From contig NZ_RAZG01000011.1 in the NCBI RefSeq assembly GCF_003612565.1, positions 1-64,000 on the forward strand: a DNA stretch of 64,000 nucleotides. The letters are read 5' to 3'. This DNA comes from Roseburia sp. 1XD42-69. Lineage in GTDB: Bacteria; Bacillota; Clostridia; Lachnospirales; Lachnospiraceae. The notes below the pieces were generated by a model. The model was not told the DNA's origin and searched no databases. It was given only the letters and a program-made list of their open reading frames with translations. The translations under genes were made by a program, and so were the position numbers. Of the stretch, positions 1 through 7,444 are shown one piece after another. The stretch's first letter is position 1; every line of letters starts with the position of its first letter.

Positions 1-74
1 AGGTCTATTAAGGTTACCCTTTTCCATGAAAATCTTTTTCATTTTCCTCTTGACATATTACCAAATTGCTTTCC

Positions 75-269
75 TTAGCTTATTGATAACTCATAACCGT
101 ACATTTTCTTTGCCCAAAATGCCCTCGGAATACGTCCTGCCATTGTAATATACCCCTGTCCTGCAAGTTCCTTGTTCAGTTCTTTTACAATCTTGTAGGC
201 ATGAGATTTTGAACAATTTAACTCTTTGGCTATATCTTCCGCACTCAACATATAACGGTAGTTTGCCAC
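75..269 (-). CDS. xis: Excisionase of element A (small MerR/Xis-like HTH protein)
   Basis: A 64-residue DNA-binding protein expected to direct the integrase toward excision. It aligns along its length with the excisionases of elements B (6061-6261) and C (27702-27899): all share a winged-helix core with the S-K-x-H-A-Y-K helix, an E-L-N-x-E-L stretch and a C-terminal P-(R/K)-A-(F/Y)-W...K-(F/M)-Y-G-Y motif. The start is a GTG preceded by AAAGGAGG. It would be co-transcribed with an integrase left of the window. Family assignment rests on these three-way similarities and on position next to int in B and C. Confidence 0.8.
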   Translation of the reverse strand: MANYRYMLSAEDIAKELNCSKSHAYKIVKELNKELAGQGYITMAGRIPRAFWAKKMYGYELSIS

Positions 270-299
270 ACGTTTGTCCTCCTTTCCCCTTTTAGAAAT

Positions 300-500
300 T
301 CATTACACTATTTGTATTTCTTTGTTGTACGAATTTCGTATATTTATATTAGCACCTTATCCAAACAATGTCAACACTTCGTAAAAATACTTTTACGAAC
401 TTCGTATTTACATTTTTCTTATTTTACTCTTTTATGTTTTTCGTATATGTGGTATGATGATAAATAGGATTTATGCTTTTCGTAATTATTCAACATAAGA
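300..500. promoter_or_regulatory. Divergent control region of element A with TTCGTA operator repeats
   Basis: The space between xis (minus) and the XRE gene (plus) holds at least five copies of TTCGTA or its complement, including a palindrome ACGAATTTCGT near 327-340, a cluster at 376-409 and single copies near 440 and 477. Such spaced repeats fit operators for the adjacent XRE repressor controlling both directions. A TATGAT -10-like box lies at 453-458. The binding protein is inferred. Confidence 0.55.
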
Positions 501-515
501 AAATAGGAGGTCACT

Positions 516-998
516 ATGGGCGATGGAAAGAAACTGAAAGAAATACTTGACAGTAAGAACACAAATGTCCGTCAGATTGCAAAGGCTACTGGAATTAGTG
601 CTACAACACTATATTCTATTATTCAAAAGGATTCCAATATCCGATTTGACTTTGCCTTGCGATTGGCAAACGAATTAGAAATTGATGTGAATGAGATATG
701 CGCCGCCAGTCCATTCTCCGGCGCTATTACCGAAGAAGAAATATATCCCACGCTCCCCGATGGACTGAATGGCGCTCTTGACGGAAACAGGGTAAAAGTA
801 TATCTGAAAAATTCCCTATATCCGCTTATGTACCTGTTTGGGAAAAACAGTATGCCCGATGTGGATAACCTGTTGACTTCATTTTATCAGTTAGATGATG
901 AAGCAAGAAAGGAAGTAGTGGAAACGATACAGTTCAAGTTACAGTATCACAAAGACAAAGAACGGGCAGAACAGGTAAAGCAAATAAAAGGTTGGTAA
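516..998 (+). CDS. XRE-family repressor of element A
   Basis: A 160-residue protein with an N-terminal helix-turn-helix (about residues 8-60: R-Q-I-A-K-A-T-G-I-S...L-Y-S-I-I-Q) and a C-terminal region rich in acidic residues that could form the oligomerisation part. It is transcribed divergently from xis, sits in the place where element B has its own XRE repressor, and starts with ATG after TAGGAGGTCACT. The likely role is repression of xis/int through the TTCGTA repeats upstream. It is followed directly by a strong terminator. No signal peptide or membrane segment is seen. Confidence 0.75.
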   Translation: MGDGKKLKEILDSKNTNVRQIAKATGISATTLYSIIQKDSNIRFDFALRLANELEIDVNEICAASPFSGAITEEEIYPTLPDGLNGALDGNRVKVYLKNSLYPLMYLFGKNSMPDVDNLLTSFYQLDDEARKEVVETIQFKLQYHKDKERAEQVKQIKGW

Positions 999-1005
999 AA
1001 AGACA

Positions 1006-1049
1006 AACTCCGATGAAACTTGGCACCACTTTCATCGGAGTTCTTTTTT
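1006..1049 (+). terminator. Rho-independent terminator after the element A repressor
   Basis: A perfect 13-bp stem (AACTCCGATGAAA with TTTCATCGGAGTT) is followed by a run of T. The loop contains one copy of the TGGCACC arm-type motif, so the terminator and an integrase site may overlap. Confidence 0.85.
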
Positions 1050-1068
1050 ATGGCACCGTTTTGGCACC
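1021..1068 (+). repeat. TGGCACC arm-type repeats, element A right end
   Basis: TGGCACC occurs at 1021, 1051 and 1062; the last two start 11 bp apart, one DNA turn, and lie about 130 bp from the tuf core. The same geometry with other sequences is found at the ends of B and C, so these fit integrase arm-binding sites. The element A integrase itself is not in the window. Confidence 0.6.
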
Positions 1069-1099
1069 GCTTTACATATTTTCACTGTTGCAAAGTTTC

Positions 1100-1130
1100 A
1101 AAAAGGGCTTCCCGATTTCTCGGAAAGCCC
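1100..1130 (-). terminator. Terminator carried with the displaced tuf tail (A/B junction)
   Basis: GGGCTT/CCCGA...TCGG/AAGCCC hairpin followed, in the minus direction, by TTTTT. It lies just past the tuf-tail stop codon and resembles the hairpin after the real tuf at 29388-29420, so this junction carries both a tuf tail and a tuf terminator. Confidence 0.7.
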
Positions 1131-1153
1131 CATAAAATCTAGCTTTTTACCAA

Positions 1154-1207
1154 TTACTCAATAATCGTAGCCACACGACCAGACCCAACAGTCCTACCAC
1201 CCTCACG
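1154..1207 (-). other. Attachment site A/B: displaced tuf 3' end
   Basis: Read on the minus strand this encodes [17 protein letters not shown] and a TAA stop, identical in protein to the end of EF-Tu. The last 30 bases match the resident tuf; the rest differs only at synonymous positions. The 11-bp core CCACCCTCACG (1197-1207) is identical at all three junctions, and coding similarity to tuf stops at its far side. It is an att remnant, not a pseudogene of a second tuf. Confidence 0.9.
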
Positions 1208-1309
1208 AGCTCTCGGAAATGAAATCTGAATGTTTTTCCTTGTTTTTGCTACTTATTATTCATCATATTATCTGATTTGACACTATATTTTTACTGTTCT
1301 GAAAAATTT

Positions 1310-1327
1310 TAGAGCCAAAATAGAGCC
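1310..1327 (+). repeat. TAGAGCC arm-type pair, element B left end
   Basis: TAGAGCC at 1310-1316 and 1321-1327, starts 11 bp apart, beginning 103 bp from the end of the core. The same pair with the same spacing occurs at 7060 and 7071 at the other end. This matches arm-binding repeats of Tn916-like integrases in kind, not in sequence. Confidence 0.7.
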
Positions 1328-1365
1328 AGCAGCAAAATACCGATTTTCTCCTTATCCATCCTTAT

Positions 1366-1387
1366 TACATGGTGCTAGCACCATGTA
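1366..1387. repeat. Perfect 22-bp palindrome downstream of the sdpI-like gene
   Basis: A self-complementary sequence centred on GGTGCTAGCACC between the element B end and its last gene. It lacks a clear T-run on either side, so it is a weak candidate for a terminator of the sdpI-like gene and may instead bind a dimeric protein. Apart from this, the arm pair and the att site, nothing is seen in the 999-1453 gap. Confidence 0.5.
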
Positions 1388-1453
1388 TAAATAACATTAA
1401 CAAGGAAAATATCAATTCGTTATCCTCCACCACTCTAATCAACAAACCGGAAG

Positions 1454-1831
1454 TTATCTACGTGTTCCGTTATCATTGAAATGCTTTTGCAAAGCTTTCT
1501 CTGTCGGATAAATTGATACAATCAAAATAATACATTGAATTGTTACAAGAATTCCCCCTGCAACCCCAATCGTACTTTCATCACTATGATATAACGGAAT
1601 ATGTATCAAAGCAGATGGTATCATCATTAACCATCCTATTTTCCACCAAAGTTTTCCACAATAGTCGTGAGCAAATTTCCATGTATCCATATTTTTCATC
1701 GAACGAGTTGTTCTGTATCCTAACATACCATTTATATGTTTTGGACAATGTTTCCACATCATTCTTCCACCTACAACCATAACAATTGGAGTTAATAAAT
1801 CACATATTAACATAAACCACCAAAACCACAT
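1454..1831 (-). CDS. SdpI-family membrane protein (immunity-like)
   Basis: A 125-residue membrane protein with three hydrophobic segments and the SdpI-type signature G-Y-R-T-x-R-S...W-x-F-A-H-x-Y between the first two. In Bacillus subtilis SdpI is the immunity protein against the SdpC toxin; here no toxin gene is adjacent. I place the start at ATG 1831 because GGAGGTGGATTTT precedes it; an upstream in-frame ATG at 1864 directly follows a TATAAT box and lacks a ribosome site. It is the distal gene of element B, the usual cargo position. Function as immunity is inferred. Confidence 0.7.
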   Translation of the reverse strand: MWFWWFMLICDLLTPIVMVVGGRMMWKHCPKHINGMLGYRTTRSMKNMDTWKFAHDYCGKLWWKIGWLMMIPSALIHIPLYHSDESTIGVAGGILVTIQCIILIVSIYPTEKALQKHFNDNGTRR

Positions 1832-1936
1832 AAAATCCACCTCCCAAAATTCCGATTTGTCCATTTCATTATATCACTTCCGTTCCTCATTTACCACAAA
1901 AATATAGGGCGCAGCAACCACCGCGCCCCACATTTA

Positions 1937-2269
1937 TTATCGTTCTAACGATTTCTCTATTTTCCACTTCTGCCCTTTCAAATCGGTTTGCTTCTCATAC
2001 AGATTATTGCGCTCTTTGCAAAGTTCTTTCATGCGCTCCAACTGCGCCCGCACTCCCTCCCGGCAGTCCGGCTCTATCTTCTTATATTCCCCGGTCAGAT
2101 TGCGGATTGTATTATTGTTTTCCTTTATCTGCTCCGAAAGGCATACCCAGTCTATCAGATTTTGCACTTCCTTGTCCGTTTCATAAAGGTCTGTTTCTGC
2201 TACGATTTTAGCACACAGCCGTATCATTACTTTCTTTTCCATATCCGTCATAATCCTATCAATCCTCAC
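1937..2269 (-). CDS. Small charged helical protein downstream of the MOBV relaxase
   Basis: A 110-residue protein, mostly charged and helix-forming, likely coiled coil in the second half (many K, E, R with spaced leucines). I do not recognise a named family. It begins five bases after the relaxase stop, so it is translationally linked to mobilization and may be an accessory factor. The start is a GTG at 2269, with an in-frame ATG seven codons later as alternative. Confidence 0.6.
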   Translation of the reverse strand: MRIDRIMTDMEKKVMIRLCAKIVAETDLYETDKEVQNLIDWVCLSEQIKENNNTIRNLTGEYKKIEPDCREGVRAQLERMKELCKERNNLYEKQTDLKGQKWKIEKSLER

Positions 2270-2273
2270 TTTC

Positions 2274-3644
2274 CTATCGGCTCATTTCAAACACACGTTT
2301 CGGGCGTTTATTTGCCTTTTCTATCTGTTCTAATGCCTTTGACCGTTCCAATATCAACTGTACCTGTTCTCTACCTAAATGACACTCCAAACGCCTCAAA
2401 TCAGACGCTTTTTCCTGCAATCGGTCTATGGTGTCGCTCTGCTCCATGACCTTATCTGTCAAGCGACTAATCTGTATTTGTTGCTCGTCCACTTTGGCGG
2501 CAAATTTCTTGCTTTGCTCTGTAAGCTGTACGCATTTGATAGTCAGATTTTTTACCACCTCTTTTAATTTCTCCACAAGCGGTAAAGCCTTTTTGTCCCG
2601 GTATGCCTTTGCGCTCATCAATGCCCCCGGCTCTGACAACTGCCATTTTTCATCTTCATCATAGGCGTGTATATTGCGCTCCATGACTTCCTTTGACTGT
2701 ACCATCTTGTTAAGTTCCTGCTGTAACTTTTTCTGCTGTTTTTCCAATTTCTCATTTTCAGACAGCAGCTTTTCCTTATCTTCCGTCAGTGTTTCCGTCT
2801 GCTCTTTCAAAAGAAGATTTGTTGCGGAAAGTTCCGATACTTCCTGCCGGATCGCTTCTCCCTCTTTCCGTATCTGCTCCGTTTCCTGTCCTGCCGCTAT
2901 CTGCTGATGAAGAATAGAGGATAATTGCTCTTTACTGCCGGAGATTGTCTGTTCCAGTTCTGCAACCTCTTTCTGCCGCTCCTGCTTCTCAAAGTCGAGT
3001 ACAGACAAATGCTTCTCATGTGTTCCCTTTTTCTCCCACTCAATATCATGCTTTAGCATAATCTCCGCAAGCTGTTCTTTCTCTGCCGCTACCCACTGGT
3101 TACGTTCCGTTTCGCTCCTTGTGCCGCCTTTGAAGCCGAGTTCTGCCAGTGCCTTTTTCAATGATACTCTTGTTTCAAGCCCTCTTTTGCTTCCAATCGT
3201 ATAAGGTATGAAATCTATATGCAGATGTGGTGTTGCTTCGTCCATATGGAGATGTGCCGAAAACACTCTCAATGTGGGATTGCGCCGCTGAAAATCCTGC
3301 ATATATTCATCAAGTATTTTTGCCGCAAGCTGTCCGTCCTCTGTCTTTGCCCCCATATCGTCCTTGTTGCCTATCTGTAAAATAATTTCATGGAATGGCT
3401 TCTCCTGCTTGCCGGAACAGATTTTCTCATAATAATCATCAATCCGGCGGTCACTTCTAGTCTGCTTCTCATTGTACCGGTCAAGTGCTTCATCAAATAA
3501 TTCGTGGTAAACATCTTTGATATTTTCGTTGCAGTATTCCACATTCAGACAGCTCCGCTCCGGGTCAGTGTTCTTTGCGTGAAATTTTCTGCTATTGTGG
3601 TTGACAGAGCCTTTCCCTGTCATAACGCTGATAGTCCGCTTCAA
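2274..3644 (-). CDS. mob: MOBV-family relaxase (Pre/Mob plasmid mobilization protein)
   Basis: 456 residues. The N-terminal third is a Mob/Pre relaxase domain: S-V-N-H-N-S-R-K-F near the start and the metal-binding histidine cluster H-L-H-M-D-E-A-T-P-H-L-H-I-D-F at about residues 155-170. The rest (about 215-430) is a long coiled coil rich in E, Q and K, usual for this family. The enzyme would nick oriT and pilot the strand during mobilization. The start appears to be TTG at 3644. It follows the RepA-like gene with a 250-bp gap full of inverted repeats that likely holds oriT. Confidence 0.88.
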   Translation of the reverse strand: MKRTISVMTGKGSVNHNSRKFHAKNTDPERSCLNVEYCNENIKDVYHELFDEALDRYNEKQTRSDRRIDDYYEKICSGKQEKPFHEIILQIGNKDDMGAKTEDGQLAAKILDEYMQDFQRRNPTLRVFSAHLHMDEATPHLHIDFIPYTIGSKRGLETRVSLKKALAELGFKGGTRSETERNQWVAAEKEQLAEIMLKHDIEWEKKGTHEKHLSVLDFEKQERQKEVAELEQTISGSKEQLSSILHQQIAAGQETEQIRKEGEAIRQEVSELSATNLLLKEQTETLTEDKEKLLSENEKLEKQQKKLQQELNKMVQSKEVMERNIHAYDEDEKWQLSEPGALMSAKAYRDKKALPLVEKLKEVVKNLTIKCVQLTEQSKKFAAKVDEQQIQISRLTDKVMEQSDTIDRLQEKASDLRRLECHLGREQVQLILERSKALEQIEKANKRPKRVFEMSR

Positions 3645-3700
3645 TCAATTTCCCTTTCTCCCTATCGGGTAATGAGCGCCGGAAACGGCGCATAGCCTTT

Positions 3701-3882
3701 GTTACTTTCTGCGAAAGTAACGCAAAAGCACTTTCGACACGCTCCGCTTTATCAAAAGTGCCTTTGCGCCCTGCCGGGGGCTTTCCGTCCTTACGGACGG
3801 TGCGGCTTTTCGCCGCCTTATTGCCGCCACGCTTCTAATCAAGGTGGCAAGATTACCCTATCTTTAGAAAAGGTAATCTTGC
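3701..3882. other. oriT: Inverted-repeat-rich region upstream of the MOBV relaxase, candidate oriT of element B
   Basis: Four inverted repeats lie between the RepA-like gene and mob: GTTACTTTC/GAAAGTAAC (3701-3721), a GCAAAAGCACTTT-type stem with its partner (3721-3768), CCGTCC/GGACGG (3785-3800) and an 11-bp perfect stem GCAAGATTACC/GGTAATCTTGC (3847-3882). MOBV origins usually sit just upstream of mob and contain such stems. I do not see a literal match to a known nick site. Confidence 0.45.
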
Positions 3883-3894
3883 TATCTTCCTTTG

Positions 3895-4863
3895 TTACAA
3901 AGTCCAGTACCATTGATTGCCTACTTTCACGCTATCAATGTTCATTTCCTTTTTGGCGTTCCACAGCGTTTTCTTCTTAATACCCCTCTCCCTTGCCGCT
4001 TCTGTAATCTCATTACAGGACAACTGCCCCTCTGCCAAAATCTCCGCAAGAAATGATTTTGCGTCCTTTGTTTTCTGCCCTCTGCTTTCGCCGGAAAGTA
4101 ATTCCTCAACCGTAATATCATAAACACCCTCCCAAGTAAAACCGTTGTCCTTATCCATGCGAAACGCTATTGAAGTTCCCTCCGGCGCAAGACTGCTCTT
4201 ATCATGCGCTATCACACGCAAAGTCTTATCGTCCTTTATTCTGCCGACTACCAACACGCTCCGAGCAGTAGCTTGAAAATCTATTGAACCCAATCCCCGG
4301 TAAGTAGATTTACTTCCGCTTGCCTTATTCATGTGACCGATAAGGACAATCGCACACCCGTATTCTTCCGCAATATTTCCCAACTGCTTCAGCACTGGTC
4401 TGATTTCGTTTGCCCGGTGCATATCCACATCTGCGCCCAAATAGGCTTGTATCGGGTCTAACACAACCATTTTTGCCCCGGTTTCCTTGATTGCCCGGAC
4501 TAGCCTTTCATCTGTCATACTCAAACAATCAATACTTTCATCAATTACCAACACCCGGTTACAGTCTGCTCCTGCTTCTAACAATCGGGGCTTTATGGTA
4601 TCTTCCAAACTGTCCTCAGCGTTCTGATAAATTACATTGACTGGCTCTCTACCCTCTGCTGTTTCCTCACAGGGAAGTGCTTCGCCTTTTGTGAGAAGTG
4701 CCGCAAGGTGCAAAATAAAAGTGGTCTTTCCCTCCCCCGGATCGCCCTGCACAATCGTCAGCTTTCCATAGGGAATGTAAGGATACCACAACCAATTTAC
4801 TTCTCTTGCTTCTACATCTTCCATGTTGATTAAACGATAATTTTTCTCTCTTTTTTCTTCCAT
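3895..4863 (-). CDS. RepA-like AAA ATPase (DnaB/RecA-fold helicase-type)
   Basis: 322 residues with a RecA-fold ATPase core: Walker A G-D-P-G-E-G-K-T-T at about residues 39-47, Walker B M-V-V-L-D-P-I near 132-138, and an I-L-I-G-H-M-N-K motif of RepA/RSF1010-type hexameric helicases near 172-180. The C-terminal 60 residues form a winged-helix-like part. This family acts in plasmid or element replication. The start is ATG 4863 after GTGGAGGACGCAA. It is the first gene after int and is preceded by a promoter nested in a long inverted repeat. It suggests that element B can replicate when excised. Confidence 0.75.
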   Translation of the reverse strand: MEEKREKNYRLINMEDVEAREVNWLWYPYIPYGKLTIVQGDPGEGKTTFILHLAALLTKGEALPCEETAEGREPVNVIYQNAEDSLEDTIKPRLLEAGADCNRVLVIDESIDCLSMTDERLVRAIKETGAKMVVLDPIQAYLGADVDMHRANEIRPVLKQLGNIAEEYGCAIVLIGHMNKASGSKSTYRGLGSIDFQATARSVLVVGRIKDDKTLRVIAHDKSSLAPEGTSIAFRMDKDNGFTWEGVYDITVEELLSGESRGQKTKDAKSFLAEILAEGQLSCNEITEAARERGIKKKTLWNAKKEMNIDSVKVGNQWYWTL

Positions 4864-4898
4864 TTGCGTCCTCCACTGAAATAATTCGATTGAGTTTC

Positions 4899-4952
4899 GG
4901 CAGAGCCTTTGTTATACTATATTTGCGAGATATAAATACAACAGGCTCTGCC
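4899..4952 (-). promoter_or_regulatory. Promoter region enclosed in a long-range inverted repeat, element B
   Basis: A 10-bp perfect inverted repeat GGCAGAGCCT/AGGCTCTGCC is separated by 34 bp that hold an AT-rich promoter-like stretch read leftward (TATAGTATAA). An inverted repeat of different sequence but the same size and spacing, with a similar inner stretch, lies at the same place in element C (26379-26433). It should drive the replication/mobilization genes. Confidence 0.5.
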
Positions 4953-4972
4953 TTTGTAGTGAAATGTCCTTG

Positions 4973-6046
4973 TCAATCGGCAGGGGCATTTTCATTTCTT
5001 GCGGCATTTAACATATCTGCCACTTTCTTTTGCTGATTAGGATATAAATGCCCGTAAGTATTCAGTGTGATTTTAATATCCCTATGCCCTAACCGTTCTT
5101 TTATAATCAAAGGTTGTACGCCTTGATTGATAAGATATGCTACATGGCTATGGCGTAAATCATGTACCCTAATCGGCTTTACTCCCGATTTCACACACTC
5201 ACGTTTTAGCTTGTGCTGTACCGCTTCTGCCACAATCGGGAACAGTCTTTCATTATCCGGCAGACCATAACAACGGTTCACATACATTTCAATCTCTTTT
5301 GTTAAAAATTGCGGAATGTCAATCACTCTAACCGACTGTTCCGTTTTCGGCGTTGTAATAATATCCCTGCGTTCCGTTCTGTAATAAGTCTTAGTAATGC
5401 TGATTTGGTTGTTCTCAAAATCAACATCTTCTTTTGTTAAAGCCAACATTTCCCCCTCTCTGCACCCCGTCCAAAAAAGAATTTCAAATATCACATAATA
5501 TTTGCTTTCCCGGTCAATGCCGCTGATGAAACAATCGTATTCGTCTTTCGTCCAAAAGTTCAGCTTGTCAGCGTCAGACTTCCCCATTTTCTTAACCTTT
5601 TTACATGGGTTATTGTGGAGATTGTAAATGTTACTTGCATGAGTAAACAATGCTGTAATCTGATTTTGCACCATACGCAAATAAGTCTGCGAATACCCTT
5701 TTGCTCTAATAGCGTTCTGCCACTGGATAATATCAGAGGGGCTTATTTCGTTCATTTGCTTATTCTCGAAATAAGGTAATACATGGGCTTCTATCATATA
5801 CCGCTTGTTTTTTATCGTGCGCTCCTTTAGTTCTCCTGCCTTATCCCGGAAATACACATCAACAAATGCGCCTAACATCATATCCATATTGGCAGATGTA
5901 CTTTTCAGAAATTCTCTTTCCCACTCCAACGCTTCTTTTTTCGTGGCAAAACCACGTTTCTTTTTGTGCTTCTTCTCCCCTTTCCAGTTTTCGTAATAGC
6001 ATTGAGCAGTCCATTTCCCGGTCTTTTCATCTCTTGAAGCAGACAT
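4973..6046 (-). CDS. int: Tyrosine integrase of element B (Tn916-type)
   Basis: 357 residues. An N-terminal arm-binding domain (about 1-50), a SAM-like core-binding domain (about 55-150) and a C-terminal catalytic domain with R (T-G-C-R-E-G-E, about 195), H-D-L-R-H (about 295) and the nucleophile Y331 (N-T-Y-G-H-L-Y-P). It is closely similar to the element C integrase from about residue 58 on but clearly divergent in the first 50 residues, which fits use of the same tuf target with different arm sites. ATG 6046 follows AAGGGGGATAAGGA. xis lies 14 bp upstream. Confidence 0.95.
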   Translation of the reverse strand: MSASRDEKTGKWTAQCYYENWKGEKKHKKKRGFATKKEALEWEREFLKSTSANMDMMLGAFVDVYFRDKAGELKERTIKNKRYMIEAHVLPYFENKQMNEISPSDIIQWQNAIRAKGYSQTYLRMVQNQITALFTHASNIYNLHNNPCKKVKKMGKSDADKLNFWTKDEYDCFISGIDRESKYYVIFEILFWTGCREGEMLALTKEDVDFENNQISITKTYYRTERRDIITTPKTEQSVRVIDIPQFLTKEIEMYVNRCYGLPDNERLFPIVAEAVQHKLKRECVKSGVKPIRVHDLRHSHVAYLINQGVQPLIIKERLGHRDIKITLNTYGHLYPNQQKKVADMLNAARNENAPAD

Positions 6047-6060
6047 TCCTTATCCCCCTT

Positions 6061-6261
6061 TCATGCGGTTTGGTTCGGCTGATTGTAACCGTAAAACTTT
6101 GTTTCCCAAAATGCCTTTGGCACTTTCCCGGCAACAACAAGATAGCCTTTGCTCTGTAATTCTTCATTTAATTCTCTTATCAGTTTGTAAGCGTGTCCTT
6201 TGGAAACACCCAATGTTTCCGCAACTTCTCCGGCAGTCAATAAGTAGTTCTGTCCGTTCAT
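6061..6261 (-). CDS. xis: Excisionase of element B
   Basis: A 66-residue winged-helix protein homologous to the A and C excisionases (S-K-G-H-A-Y-K recognition helix, W-x-x-K-F-Y-G-Y end). Start chosen at ATG 6261, preceded by AAGGAGAGATTGC; an upstream ATG at 6279 lacks a site. It overlaps no gene and precedes int by 14 bp, so both are probably one transcript under the divergent XRE repressor. Confidence 0.85.
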   Translation of the reverse strand: MNGQNYLLTAGEVAETLGVSKGHAYKLIRELNEELQSKGYLVVAGKVPKAFWETKFYGYNQPNQTA

Positions 6262-6332
6262 GCAATCTCTCCTTATCATTTATTCCACTATTTATTAGCG
6301 TTAATGATATTCTAGCACCCTCTATCATTTAT

Positions 6333-6400
6333 GTCAATAATTTTTATTTGCATTTTTTATATTTATTATTGTTGTCAATATTTATTGGAAGTGCTATACT
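6333..6400 (+). promoter_or_regulatory. Promoter and probable operators of the element B repressor
   Basis: TTGTCA (6372-6377), 17-bp spacer, TATACT (6395-6400), about 32 bp before the repressor start. Two GTCAATA-W-TTTTATT-like copies (near 6334 and 6374) suggest operators, one overlapping the -35 box. Confidence 0.65.
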
Positions 6401-6432
6401 ATAAGAAAGCAAAAAAGAAAAGAGGTAACGGC

Positions 6433-7056
6433 ATGGATAATACAATTCAGATAGCAGAACGGATAAAACAACTCCGTAAAAATCTAGGTTTGAACCAAAG
6501 TGAATTTTGCAAAAAGCTAGGCATAAAGCAATCCACCCTATCCAGTTATGAAAACGGAACGGTATCTCCGTCCAACGAGGTACTTTATGCCATAGCAAAA
6601 CAATACCACGTTTCTTTGGATTGGCTTTTTGGCATTTCAGACAATGAATTTTCTTTATCGTCTATGGGCGATATTATCAGTTTTCTTTTAGAATTGAACG
6701 AATTAAAAGAATTGCGCTATGAACTGGAAATCAACGATAAATTTTTCAATGACATAGAAACCGAAGATAACCGTTGGTATGCAAACATTAAATTCTATGG
6801 GAACGAAAAAGGACATTTATATAATGCAGATATGTGTCAATTCCTTGCTTCATTGAATGAGAGCCGGGAAAGTTTTGAAGCCTACTTTACGCCAAAGGAT
6901 ATGTTTGATATATGGAAAAAACAGAAAATTGCTGATTACTCCACCTTGCCAGTGACAAAGAAAGTGTATGAAAATATAGACAGTGCTACAAGAATGAAAC
7001 TCCGAAATGAACATTTGGAGCGGCAATTTAAGAAGAATCAGAGTGACAGCGAATAA
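6433..7056 (+). CDS. XRE-family repressor of element B
   Basis: 207 residues. Cro/cI-type helix-turn-helix at about residues 7-62 (L-R-K-N-L-G-L-N-Q-S-E-F...S-T-L-S-S-Y-E-N-G) followed by a typical S-L-D-W-L-F-G-I-S-D ending and a C-terminal domain of unknown fold. Start at ATG 6433 after AAAAGAGGTAACGGC. It is divergent from xis-int and probably silences excision. Its stop is directly before the TAGAGCC arm pair. Confidence 0.85.
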   Translation: MDNTIQIAERIKQLRKNLGLNQSEFCKKLGIKQSTLSSYENGTVSPSNEVLYAIAKQYHVSLDWLFGISDNEFSLSSMGDIISFLLELNELKELRYELEINDKFFNDIETEDNRWYANIKFYGNEKGHLYNADMCQFLASLNESRESFEAYFTPKDMFDIWKKQKIADYSTLPVTKKVYENIDSATRMKLRNEHLERQFKKNQSDSE

Positions 7057-7059
7057 AAA

Positions 7060-7077
7060 TAGAGCCATTTTAGAGCC
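7060..7077 (+). repeat. TAGAGCC arm-type pair, element B right end
   Basis: TAGAGCC at 7060-7066 and 7071-7077, 11 bp apart as at the left end. A third copy lies inverted at 7201-7207, close to the tuf tail. Confidence 0.7.
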
Positions 7078-7149
7078 ACAAGCCATTTTCAATGAAATTT
7101 CGGCAAGTGGCTTTTCCTTTTGTTCGCTATTATTTTTAGGCATTAAGAA

Positions 7150-7197
7150 ACCGCAACCCCTTGATTTTTCAAAGGATTGCGGTGCTTATTTTTATTA
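7150..7197 (+). terminator. Terminator between the element B repressor and the B/C junction
   Basis: Stem CCGCAACCC / GGATTGCGG (one mismatch) at 7150-7182 is followed on the plus strand by a T-rich run, so it ends the repressor transcript. In the minus direction only a short TTT follows, so as a tuf terminator it would be weak. Confidence 0.65.
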
Positions 7198-7216
7198 TTT
7201 GGCTCTAATTACAAGA

Positions 7217-7270
7217 TTACTCAATGATTGTAGCAACCCTACCAGAACCTACTGTTCTACCACCCTCACG
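7217..7270 (-). other. Attachment site B/C: displaced tuf 3' end
   Basis: The minus strand encodes [17 protein letters not shown] and TAA with synonymous codons that differ from the resident tuf at six of about 16 positions. The core CCACCCTCACG is at 7260-7270. Coding similarity ends at the core, where element C sequence begins. Confidence 0.9.
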
Positions 7271-7372
7271 GTTTTCTGTGGTGGAAATCAGGGTGATTTT
7301 GTGTGATTTTCAGGGCTTTTTCGGCGGTTTTTTCTTTGATATGCACCCTGTATCTGAGGTTTTTGGATTTTT

Positions 7373-7391
7373 TGTTATCATGGTGTTATCA
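7373..7391 (+). repeat. TGTTATCA arm-type pair, element C left end
   Basis: TGTTATCA at 7373-7380 and 7384-7391, 11 bp apart and starting 103 bp from the core end, exactly as the different pair in element B. The same pair occurs at 29343 and 29354. Confidence 0.7.
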
Positions 7392-7444
7392 CGGAGCGAA
7401 TTGTGTCTCGCAGCATTGCACCCTTTTGCCACTTGCCAGACCAA

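Larger units (their letters stand above)
1..1207. mobile_element. Element A, right end of a tuf-targeting integrative element (partial)
   Basis: Only the tuf-proximal end of this element lies in the window. It contains an excisionase (75-269, minus), a divergent XRE repressor (516-998, plus), repressor terminator, TGGCACC arm-type repeats and a tuf 3'-end attachment site ending at about 1207. The layout xis / operator region / regulator / arm sites / tuf tail is the same as in elements B and C to the right, so the integrase is expected just left of position 1. That last point is inference from the two complete neighbours. Confidence 0.8.
1197..7270. mobile_element. Element B, complete tuf-targeting integrative mobilizable element (about 6.1 kb)
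   Basis: Bounded by two copies of the tuf core CCACCCTCACG (1197-1207 and 7260-7270). From the right it contains an XRE repressor, xis, tyrosine integrase, RepA-like ATPase, MOBV relaxase, a small coiled-coil protein and an SdpI-like cargo gene. TAGAGCC arm-type pairs occur at both ends. It has a relaxase but no type IV secretion genes, so it would need a helper element for transfer. Confidence 0.88.

Noticed and set aside
1154-1260. Second tuf gene or tuf pseudogene
   Set aside because: Similarity to tuf is confined to the last 16-17 codons and stops at the shared 11-bp core; it is an attachment-site remnant.
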